Program-made: the position numbers and the translations under genes
Assembly: GCF_963975745.1 (NCBI RefSeq)
Contig: NZ_CAXBIB010000012.1
Span: 1 to 64,000, forward strand
DNA length: 64,000 nucleotides
From: Parvibaculum sp963975745
GTDB lineage: Bacteria; Pseudomonadota; Alphaproteobacteria; Parvibaculales; Parvibaculaceae
Direction of reading: 5' to 3'
Shown: one piece after another, positions 25,013-32,238 of the stretch
How positions within the stretch are numbered: the stretch's first letter is position 1
How the letters are laid out: every line of letters begins with the position of its first letter
The notes under the pieces: generated by a model
Database searches by the model: none
Told to the model about the DNA's origin: nothing
What the model saw: the letters and a program-made list of their open reading frames with translations, nothing else

Positions 25013-25714
25013 ATGTCCATTCGATCGAACACATTCGCGGCCGCGCGGCTGCCGGCTCTGATGCCGGCTCTGATGCTGGCGATTGTCATGCTGGCGGGCT
25101 GCGCGCAACGCACGCCCTATCAGCCGGTCGTTCATGTCACCGAGACCGACCCCTTGTTCGGCGCGGTCCATGTGACCGGTGTATCCGGCGACTACACGAT
25201 GGAGAGCGTGTTCCCGGTCGAGTCGGAGCGGAAGTTCATGTCCCACTGGGTCGACAAGAGTGGCGGTATCGAGCCCGATACACGGTCGTGGGTCGTACAT
25301 TTTCTGCATGGCAACAAGCTCTACAATCGCGACAAGGCGGCCGCGAAATATCTGCTCGATGTCAAGGTCGACAAGTACTGGGTGGCCTCGACACCGAATG
25401 GCATCGGTTACGAAACCGATTTCGTCTATCGGCTGACCTCGGCGGAAGATGGCCGCCTGCTGCATGAGGAGCGGGTGACAGACAGCGGCGTCGATCCTTA
25501 TTCGATCGCATGGGGCGCGCGCATTGGCGGTGCGGTCGGCCAGGGTGTCGCCGCCGGCATCACGGGGTCGACTGCCGCGATCGGTCAGCGGCCCGCCGGC
25601 CTGAGCGGCGACGACGTCCAGATTTCGATTCTCAAGAGCTACCAGATCGTCGTCCGGCGCAATGTCGAGCGCTTTCTGCCGCGGATGCGCACAGCGCTCG
25701 CTGCAGGGACATAA
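25013..25714 (+). CDS. Predicted lipoprotein, second of a tandem paralogous pair
   Basis: A 233-aa protein with signal ALMLAIVMLAGC (lipobox LAGC, Cys near residue 30) after CAGGAGATTTCG. It aligns with the preceding gene: TPYQPVVH, ESVFPVESERKFM, KYLLDVKVDKYWVASTPNGIGY, TDFVYRLTSAEDG and a Gly-rich GARIGGAVGQGVAAGITG stretch. The two genes are 53 bases apart and most likely one operon that arose by duplication. Function unknown. Confidence 0.82.
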   Translation: MSIRSNTFAAARLPALMPALMLAIVMLAGCAQRTPYQPVVHVTETDPLFGAVHVTGVSGDYTMESVFPVESERKFMSHWVDKSGGIEPDTRSWVVHFLHGNKLYNRDKAAAKYLLDVKVDKYWVASTPNGIGYETDFVYRLTSAEDGRLLHEERVTDSGVDPYSIAWGARIGGAVGQGVAAGITGSTAAIGQRPAGLSGDDVQISILKSYQIVVRRNVERFLPRMRTALAAGT

Positions 25715-25845
25715 GCCAACCGGTTGCCGGCAAGCGAAGGGGCGGGCCCGCTTTCGGCCGATCACGTCTCTGTGACGCAGGCTTGATTTTCTGCGGCCGG
25801 AGTCCGACCTCTGCAAAAATCCCGGCCGCATTCGAGGGGAGTGCC

Positions 25846-26253
25846 ATGACCGAGTTTCTGGACGCCTTCATCGCCGCGCAGGCGGCGCAGGACGCCTATG
25901 TGGCGGCACTGCCGCAATGGGTGCAGTTCTGGATGTTCTGGATGCTGGCCGTGCTGGGCGTGGGCAGCCTGGTGTTTTCGTTCTTCCGTTCCGAGGCGCG
26001 CTGGCTGCTGCTGGCCTTCTTCCTCTCCATCGTCGCGGCGATGGGACTCGGCATGACCATCGGCTGGAACAAGCTCTGGGGCGTCACGCATCTCGTCTTC
26101 TGGACGCCGGTCGCCCTCCTCTTCATCCGCCGTTGGGGGCAGATCGACAAGAAGAGCGTCTACGGCGTCTGGTTCGTCGCGGCGCTGGCGACGATGATCG
26201 TGTCGCTGGTCTTCGATGCGAAGGATGTGGTGGAATACCTGATGGTGGTCTGA
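25846..26253 (+). CDS. Small integral membrane protein of unknown function
   Basis: A 135-aa protein with four hydrophobic segments (about residues 25-47, 52-72, 80-95 and 105-123) and an acidic N-terminus. WNKLWGVTHLVFWTPVALLF is a conspicuous Trp-rich stretch. It follows the lipoprotein pair by 131 bases and converges with uvrB, 4 bases apart. The start follows GAGGGGAGTGCC. No family recognised. Confidence 0.72.
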   Translation: MTEFLDAFIAAQAAQDAYVAALPQWVQFWMFWMLAVLGVGSLVFSFFRSEARWLLLAFFLSIVAAMGLGMTIGWNKLWGVTHLVFWTPVALLFIRRWGQIDKKSVYGVWFVAALATMIVSLVFDAKDVVEYLMVV

Positions 26254-26257
26254 GGGC

Positions 26258-28579
26258 CTACCGTCTCTTGTACTTCCCTGCCCGCGTTCCCGGCTTTCCG
26301 CTCGTCGAACGGCCCTTCGGCTTTGTTGTCCGGGCGACGCTGTCCTCGACAGCCGATTGCCTTGCCATCGGGTCGTCGGCGATGGCGAGTTCGGTGGCTT
26401 CGAGGCGTTTGATCTCGTCGCGCAGGCGGGCGGCGGTTTCGAATTCGAGGTCGGCGGCGGCGTCCTTCATCTTGCGTTCGAGCTCGGCGATATGGCCGCG
26501 CAGATTGTGGCCGATGAAGGCTTCGTCGGCCTCGCCGGTATCGACGCGCACATGGTCGCGCTCATAGACGCTTTCGAGAATGTCGCCGATGTTGCGGCGA
26601 ATGCTTTCCGGCGTGATGTTGTGCTCGATGTTGTAGGCCGTCTGCTTCTCGCGGCGGCGGTTGGTTTCGGCGATCGCGCGCTCCATCGAGCCGGTCACCT
26701 TGTCGGCATAGAGGATCACGCGGCCGTCGATGTTGCGCGCGGCGCGGCCGATGGTCTGGATCAGCGAGGTTTCGGACCTGAGGAAACCTTCCTTGTCGGC
26801 ATCGAGGATCGCCACCAGCGCGCATTCCGGGATGTCGAGGCCCTCGCGCAGCAGATTGATGCCGATCAGCACGTCGAAGGCGCCAAGGCGCAGGTCGCGC
26901 AGGATCTCGATGCGTTCCAGCGTGTCGATGTCCGAATGCATGTAGCGGACGCGGATGCCCTGCTCGTGCATGTATTCGGTCAGGTCCTCGGCCATGCGCT
27001 TGGTCAGCGTCGTGACGAGGACGCGCTGGCCCTTGGCCGCCACTTCGTGACATTCGGCAATCAGGTCGTCGACCTGCGTCGAGACCGGGCGGATGAAGGT
27101 CGGCGGGTCGATCAGGCCGGTCGGGCGGATCACCTGTTCGACGAAGACGCCGCCTGTCTGTTCCATCTCCCATGGGCCGGGTGTGGCGGACACGAAAACC
27201 GATTGCGGCCGCATTGCGTTCCATTCCTCAAAGCGCATCGGCCGGTTGTCGACGCAGGAGGGAAGGCGGAAGCCATATTCGGCCAGCGTCGATTTGCGCC
27301 GGTAGTCGCCGCGGAACATGCCGCCGATCTGCGGCACGGTGACATGGCTCTCGTCGGCAAAGACCAGGGCGTTGTCGGGCAGATATTCGAAGAGCGTGGG
27401 CGGCGGTTCGCCGGGCTTGCGGCCGGTCAGGTAGCGCGAATAATTCTCGATGCCGGCGCAGCTGCCGGTCGCCTCCATCATCTCGATGTCGAACTGCGTG
27501 CGCTGTTCGAGGCGCTGCGCTTCCAGCAGCTTGCCCTGGCCCTTCAGCTCCTGAAGACGCACTTGCAAATCATGCTTGATCTCCTCCATCGCCTGATTGA
27601 GCGTCGGGCGCGGCGTCACATAATGCGAATTGGCGTAGAGCTTGATCTCGTCGAGCTTGCCGGTCTTCTGGCCGGTCAGCGGATCGAACTCGGCGATCTC
27701 CTCGACCTCGTCGCCGAACAGCGAGACGCGCCAGGCGCGGTCTTCGTAGTGGGCCGGAAAGATCTCGACGGTGTCGCCGCGCACACGGAAAGTGCCGCGC
27801 ACGAAGGACTGGTCGTTGCGCTTGTATTGCAGCGCCACGAGGTCGGCGATCAGCTGCTTGCGGTCGAGGCGCTCACCACGCTTCACCGAAAAGGTCATGG
27901 CCGAATAGGTTTCGACCGAGCCGATACCGTAGATGCAGGAAACGGAAGCGACGATGATGACGTCGTCGCGTTCGAGCAGGGCGCGGGTCGCCGCGTGGCG
28001 CATGCGGTCGATCTGCTCGTTGATCGAGCTTTCCTTCTCGATATAGGTGTCGGTGCGCGGCACATAGGCTTCCGGCTGGTAGTAGTCGTAATAGGAAACG
28101 AAATACTCGACAGCGTTTTCCGGGAAGAAGCTCTTGAATTCGCCATAGAGCTGGGCGGCCAGCGTCTTGTTGGGCGCGAGGATCAGCGCCGGGCGCTGGG
28201 TGCGGGCGATCACCTGGGCCATGGTGTAGGTCTTGCCGGAGCCGGTGACGCCGAGCAGCACCTGGTCGTTCTCGCCGCGCTCGATGCCTTCCACAAGTTC
28301 GGCGATGGCTGTCGGCTGGTCGCCGGCCGGTTCGTATTCCGAGACCAGCTTCAGCGTGCGGCCACCTTCGGATTTTTCGGGGCGTTCGGGCCGGTGCGGC
28401 GCGAAGAGCGGCCAGTTGGCGGGGTCGCCCTGCAGCGCGCCCGCCCAGGTTTCGCTGTCGGCGCGGCCTGGCGCGGGCGCAAAGGCGGCGCCGGGCGCTT
28501 CGGCAAGGCCCGAACCGCCTTTTGCGGGCAGGGGACGTTCCGAACCCCGGCCGAATGATTTGAACTTGTCGCGCGCCAT
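26258..28579 (-). CDS. uvrB: Excinuclease ABC subunit B
   Basis: A 773-aa damage-verifying helicase of nucleotide excision repair. Walker A is GVTGSGKTYTMAQ (about residue 110). The damage-probing beta hairpin includes YYDYYQPEAYVPR. DADKEGFLRSETSLIQTIGRAARN (helicase motifs V/VI) and a C-terminal UVR motif (AELERKMKDAAADLEFETAA) follow. About 75 N-terminal residues and a basic C-terminal tail extend beyond the E. coli protein. The start at MARDKFKSF excludes 27 upstream codons that read into intergenic DNA. Confidence 0.96.
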   Translation of the reverse strand: MARDKFKSFGRGSERPLPAKGGSGLAEAPGAAFAPAPGRADSETWAGALQGDPANWPLFAPHRPERPEKSEGGRTLKLVSEYEPAGDQPTAIAELVEGIERGENDQVLLGVTGSGKTYTMAQVIARTQRPALILAPNKTLAAQLYGEFKSFFPENAVEYFVSYYDYYQPEAYVPRTDTYIEKESSINEQIDRMRHAATRALLERDDVIIVASVSCIYGIGSVETYSAMTFSVKRGERLDRKQLIADLVALQYKRNDQSFVRGTFRVRGDTVEIFPAHYEDRAWRVSLFGDEVEEIAEFDPLTGQKTGKLDEIKLYANSHYVTPRPTLNQAMEEIKHDLQVRLQELKGQGKLLEAQRLEQRTQFDIEMMEATGSCAGIENYSRYLTGRKPGEPPPTLFEYLPDNALVFADESHVTVPQIGGMFRGDYRRKSTLAEYGFRLPSCVDNRPMRFEEWNAMRPQSVFVSATPGPWEMEQTGGVFVEQVIRPTGLIDPPTFIRPVSTQVDDLIAECHEVAAKGQRVLVTTLTKRMAEDLTEYMHEQGIRVRYMHSDIDTLERIEILRDLRLGAFDVLIGINLLREGLDIPECALVAILDADKEGFLRSETSLIQTIGRAARNIDGRVILYADKVTGSMERAIAETNRRREKQTAYNIEHNITPESIRRNIGDILESVYERDHVRVDTGEADEAFIGHNLRGHIAELERKMKDAAADLEFETAARLRDEIKRLEATELAIADDPMARQSAVEDSVARTTKPKGRSTSGKPGTRAGKYKRR

Positions 28580-28623
28580 GGCCCCAATATGGGGCCATGG
28601 CCGCGGATTCGCCAGAGTGACGG

Positions 28624-28752
28624 TCAGCCGAAAATGACGATCAGACTGAGCGCCGCCCATGCGGCGAAAAGCGAGATGCCGAGCACATAGCGAACGCCAT
28701 GGCCGGTCTCGCCCTGTCGTGTGTCGTCGGTATCGCGAACAATGCCAGTCAT
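28624..28752 (-). CDS. 42-aa small membrane protein
   Basis: An ATG preceded by a strong GGGAGGTAAC ribosome-binding site opens a 42-codon frame. The N-terminal half is polar (TGIVRDTDDTRQGETGHGVR), and the C-terminal half is a single membrane segment (YVLGISLFAAWAALSLIVIFG). It lies 44 bases upstream of uvrB on the same strand. Layout and signal quality make it likely to be real. Function unknown. Confidence 0.6.
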   Translation of the reverse strand: MTGIVRDTDDTRQGETGHGVRYVLGISLFAAWAALSLIVIFG

Positions 28753-28940
28753 GTTACCTCCCGTCGTCCTTGCCGTCGGGGGTGCGGGCGCCGTCTCGAA
28801 GGCCCGCACGAACTATCGGGGCCCCGCGTTTCGCGGCCAGTATCATTTATAGCGCGTCTGGGCAGCCGATGCATGCCATTCCGGGCGGAAGGCGGGTTCC
28901 GGCGCTTTTCAAGCCATGAGCCTTCTGCGATCCTGCGGCC

Positions 28941-29399
28941 ATGACCGATTCTGCCGCCCCGTCAGCCGTTTCAGGCGCCCACTGGACGATCTACCTGCCA
29001 TCGCTTGCCGTCGCCGCGGTCTGGGTCGGGGTCTATGTCTGGGCCGATACGCGTCAACCGCCGCTTGCCGCCATTCGCAGCATCGCTTTGGCGATCGAGG
29101 CGGTGGTGGTCCCGCTTCTGCTGTTCCATGCGTTCATGCGGGCGCGAAACCTGCGTGTCGAGGTTGCGGCAGACGAGATCGACATGCAATGGGGCTTCAC
29201 CTGGCGCCGCCGGCTTGCCGTGCCGGTGCGCGATGTGGCTGCCGCCGAGGTGCGTCCTGCCATTGCGCAGAGATTTTTCGGCGGGGGTGCGCTGGCCCTG
29301 ACGTTCAGCGACGGCACGCGGCGGATGATTGCCGATCTGGCGCAACCGGAATCGATTGTCCGTGCAATCCTTGTCGACAGGGAGAAGACCAGCAAGTGA
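28941..29399 (+). CDS. Membrane protein with a PH-like domain
   Basis: A 152-aa protein. Two membrane segments (about residues 17-35 and 45-65) are followed by a beta-rich domain with the pattern LRVEVAADEIDMQWGFTWRRRLAVPVRDV, similar to bacterial PH (bPH2/YdbT-like) domains. The final residues run into the methyltransferase gene: the TGA overlaps a possible GTG start of that gene. Function unknown. Confidence 0.7.
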   Translation: MTDSAAPSAVSGAHWTIYLPSLAVAAVWVGVYVWADTRQPPLAAIRSIALAIEAVVVPLLLFHAFMRARNLRVEVAADEIDMQWGFTWRRRLAVPVRDVAAAEVRPAIAQRFFGGGALALTFSDGTRRMIADLAQPESIVRAILVDREKTSK

Positions 29400-29404
29400 G
29401 CCAG

Positions 29405-30187
29405 ATGATCGAATTCGACGAAGCGGCGGCCAGGTCCGTCGAAGCCATGTATCTGACCCCCGATGTCGTCAGCCAGCGCATGCGCGTGCTCGACATGCTG
29501 TCGCCGAAGCCCGGCGAACGCGTGATCGATATCGGCGTCGGGCCGGGACTGCTGGCACACGATCTGGCGCGGCTTGTCGGCGACACCGGCCGGATCGTCG
29601 GGCTCGACATGGCACCGGCCATGATCAAGATGGCGCGCACGCGGCTGGCCGCGCTGCCGCAGGCAGAATGTGTTGCGGGCGATGCCACGGCGCTCGACTT
29701 TCCCGAGGGTGTCTTTGATGCGGCTGTGTCGACGCAGGTTTATGAATATGTGGCTGACATGCCGAAAGCGCTGGCGGAACTTCATCGTGTTCTGCGACCG
29801 GGCGGACGGGTGCTCATTCTCGATACCGACTGGCGTAGCGTGGTCTGGCATTCGTCCGATGAGGCGCGCATGGCGCGCATGCTTGCCTGTTGGGACGGAC
29901 ATCTTGCTGATCCGCATTTGCCGGCAAAGCTCGGGCCGCTGTTCCGGCGCACCGGCTTCACTGTTGCGCGGGTCGAGATCGTGCCGATGCTTGCAGCGCA
30001 ATGGCAGCCCGTTTCCTATGCGGCGGGGATCATGCGCGCCATTCACGGCTATGCGCGCGGCAATGGTGCGAAATACGGTCTCACGGATGCCGAAACCCAG
30101 GCGTGGCATGAGGATCAGCTTCGGCTGATCGAACGCGGCGAGTTCTTTTTCAGCGTCAATCGCTACGCCTTTCTGGCGACGCGCTAG
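29405..30187 (+). CDS. Class I SAM-dependent methyltransferase
   Basis: A 260-aa methyltransferase of the UbiE/type 11 group. Motif I is VIDIGVGPGLLAHDLA (about residue 38), the acidic end of strand 2 is IVGLDMAPAMIKMA, and motif III/IV is VSTQVYEYVADMPKALAELHRVLRPGGRVLILD. The VLxPGG and E-Y residues are typical of small-molecule methyltransferases. GTG 29396 would overlap the preceding gene's stop and add three residues. Substrate unknown. Confidence 0.88.
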   Translation: MIEFDEAAARSVEAMYLTPDVVSQRMRVLDMLSPKPGERVIDIGVGPGLLAHDLARLVGDTGRIVGLDMAPAMIKMARTRLAALPQAECVAGDATALDFPEGVFDAAVSTQVYEYVADMPKALAELHRVLRPGGRVLILDTDWRSVVWHSSDEARMARMLACWDGHLADPHLPAKLGPLFRRTGFTVARVEIVPMLAAQWQPVSYAAGIMRAIHGYARGNGAKYGLTDAETQAWHEDQLRLIERGEFFFSVNRYAFLATR

Positions 30188-30193
30188 AATGCG

Positions 30194-30808
30194 TCAGGCG
30201 CCGTAAAGTTCCAGAAAGGCATCCACGCACATGTCGATCTTCCTGTCGGTGTCGGCCGGAAGCTGGAAGTCGGCGTCGAAAAGTGCCGGCCAGACGAAGA
30301 GCTCCTTCAACATGCCGCTGCCCAGCCGGGCACTGAAGGCCGCGTCATGCGGCTTCAGCATTCCACGTTCGATCATCGCATCCATGACCGCCATTACGCT
30401 GTCGTTGCGCCGATTTGCCAGCACGTCGTACATCTCGGCGGCAAGCTTCGGCGCACCCGGCACCTCTGCGATCACGATACGCATCAGGGCGTTTGCATTG
30501 TGCTCGAACTGAACGCTCAGATAGGCCCTGCACAGCTTTCGCAGGATGTCGCGGGCACTGTCGTCTGGTGCAACAAGGCCGGAATAGTCGCCGACACTTC
30601 GCGCTGCCTGTTTGACCACTGCCGCGAAGAGGGCTTCTTTCGAATCGAAATGCTTGTAGAGCGTCGCCGTCGAAACATCCGCTTCGCGGGCGATATCGGC
30701 CATACCGGCGCGGCTGAATCCGTTTCGGAGGAAATTGTCGAGGGCCGCCTTGAGAATGGCGGCGCGCTTCTTGTCGCTGACATTTCGTCTATGCGTGTCC
30801 AGACCCAA
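30194..30808 (-). CDS. TetR/AcrR family regulator (paralog A)
   Basis: A 204-aa regulator with a textbook TetR helix-turn-helix: AALDNFLRNGFSRAGMADIAREADVSTATLYKHFDSKEALF (residues ~20-60, quoted here only as landmarks AALDNFL and TLYKHFDSKE). The start codon is TTG, with AAGGGA 8 bases before it. It aligns end to end with the regulator immediately upstream, including IVIAEVPGAPKLAAEMYDV and VWPALFDADF. It converges with the methyltransferase gene, 6 bases apart, and ends with LELYGA. Confidence 0.9.
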   Translation of the reverse strand: MGLDTHRRNVSDKKRAAILKAALDNFLRNGFSRAGMADIAREADVSTATLYKHFDSKEALFAAVVKQAARSVGDYSGLVAPDDSARDILRKLCRAYLSVQFEHNANALMRIVIAEVPGAPKLAAEMYDVLANRRNDSVMAVMDAMIERGMLKPHDAAFSARLGSGMLKELFVWPALFDADFQLPADTDRKIDMCVDAFLELYGA

Positions 30809-30833
30809 TTTTCTTATCCCTTGAAGGTTTCAG

Positions 30834-31457
30834 CTATTTCGAGATTCGTTCATGCATCTTGATGTAGGCGTCTATGCAGGCCTCTATCTTGCGATCGATA
30901 TCGTTTGGCCGGTCGAAGTCCTTCATGAACAGCGCGGGCCAGACGACAAATTCCTTCACCATGCCGCCCAGCATCCGGACTGCGGTTGCCGTGTCGTGAG
31001 GCTTCAGGTCGCCGCGTGCGACAAGCGCATCGAGTGCGGCCCTGAACTGTTCGTATCGCGCCGTTACGCCGCGCTCGAACACGGCGCGCGCAAGTTCAGG
31101 CGATGACGGAACTTCGGCGATGACGATCCGGAGTATGCCGTTCATCTCGCCTTCGAATTGCTGTCGTGCATAGATGGCGCATATTCGCGTCAGAACTTCG
31201 CGCGCCGTTGCGCCTTCGATATTGCCAAGGCCGGGATCGCCGATGTTCTCGTAGACGGCTTCCACAACCGCGGTGAACAGGGCTTCCTTGGACGCAAAAT
31301 GCTTGTAGAGCGTCGCTGTCGACACGTCGGCATCGCGCGCAATCTCGGCCATAGCCGCGCGGCTGTAGCCACCCTTGAGAAAATTCTCGCGTGCCGCCGT
31401 CAGGATCGCCGCACGTTTCGTTTCGCTGATCGTCCTTCGATAGTTTTCCAATCCCAA
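30834..31457 (-). CDS. TetR/AcrR family regulator (paralog B)
   Basis: A 207-aa TetR regulator, tandem paralog of the next gene 25 bases downstream. The HTH ends in TATLYKHFASKEALF, and the C-terminal ligand domain has IVIAEVPSSPELARAVFE and VWPALFMKDFDRP. I place the start at TTG 31457 because this aligns with the other paralog's TTG (both then read MGL-acidic); a longer ATG reading starts at 31475. No obvious efflux or enzyme target is adjacent. Confidence 0.88.
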   Translation of the reverse strand: MGLENYRRTISETKRAAILTAARENFLKGGYSRAAMAEIARDADVSTATLYKHFASKEALFTAVVEAVYENIGDPGLGNIEGATAREVLTRICAIYARQQFEGEMNGILRIVIAEVPSSPELARAVFERGVTARYEQFRAALDALVARGDLKPHDTATAVRMLGGMVKEFVVWPALFMKDFDRPNDIDRKIEACIDAYIKMHERISK

Positions 31458-31635
31458 GCCCAAACCGCCTTCCATAGGCCGCTAGTCGGCCGACGCATAC
31501 CCCGTTCTCTATACGGCGAAATTGCACTTCATCGGTCAAGCAGAATTGGGAAAACCGTCGTCTTGCCTTACGCGCGCGTCAATCTCAGTTGACCTATACG
31601 CTTGAGGCGCGACGTTGGATCAGTCTGTCTTGATT

Positions 31636-32238
31636 TCAGATCGCATCGTCGTCCGGCGTCGCAAAAACAATGTAGCGCAAGTCCCCGCGCTCCTTCGCGT
31701 CGAACGGATAGCATGTCACCAGGGCAATGCCTGTTTCCAGTCCCGGGTCTATTTGCGCGTGTCTGGCATCGACGATTTCTGTCGCGTCGACGATGTAACG
31801 TTGTGGCAATCCGTCGGTTGTCGTGATGATGACGGTGTCGTCATTTTTGACATCGCGCAGAAACGAAAAATGCGTATCGCGGTGTCCGGCAATCACCGAC
31901 GTGCCGCCGCTGCCGGGAAGAGGTGAGCCGGCCAGGTGTCCGGGACCGAACGCTAGCGCCGCGCCACTCGCATTCGACAGCACGATCTGGCTCTTGCCGC
32001 TTGCCGGAATTTCGAGCCGGGCAACCGGCCATGCGTCGGCCCAGGGCCAGGCCTTGTGGGGCTGACCGCTGGTCAGAGTCCGCTGCCAGGCGCGTTCCAG
32101 CAGGATCTGCGCGACTTCGGCTTTCGCCTTGATATAGAGGCCCTGCCCGACCATCCAGATGCCGAGACCGAGGCCGAGACTGAGCATGATGGCGACGGCC
32201 CGGAAACGGGCCGTCGCATCGTGTCGGATCGCGGTCAC
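31636..32238 (-). CDS. Class GN sortase
   Basis: A 200-aa Gram-negative sortase. An N-terminal membrane segment (about residues 14-32) is followed by the transpeptidase beta barrel. The catalytic residues appear to be His in SVIAGHRDTHFSFL (about residue 117), Cys in ALVTCYPFDA (about residue 174) and Arg in RGDLRYIVFAT (about residue 187). It overlaps its dedicated substrate gene by 4 bases. It should cleave the substrate's LPxT-like signal at the outer face of the inner membrane. Confidence 0.93.
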   Translation of the reverse strand: MTAIRHDATARFRAVAIMLSLGLGLGIWMVGQGLYIKAKAEVAQILLERAWQRTLTSGQPHKAWPWADAWPVARLEIPASGKSQIVLSNASGAALAFGPGHLAGSPLPGSGGTSVIAGHRDTHFSFLRDVKNDDTVIITTTDGLPQRYIVDATEIVDARHAQIDPGLETGIALVTCYPFDAKERGDLRYIVFATPDDDAI

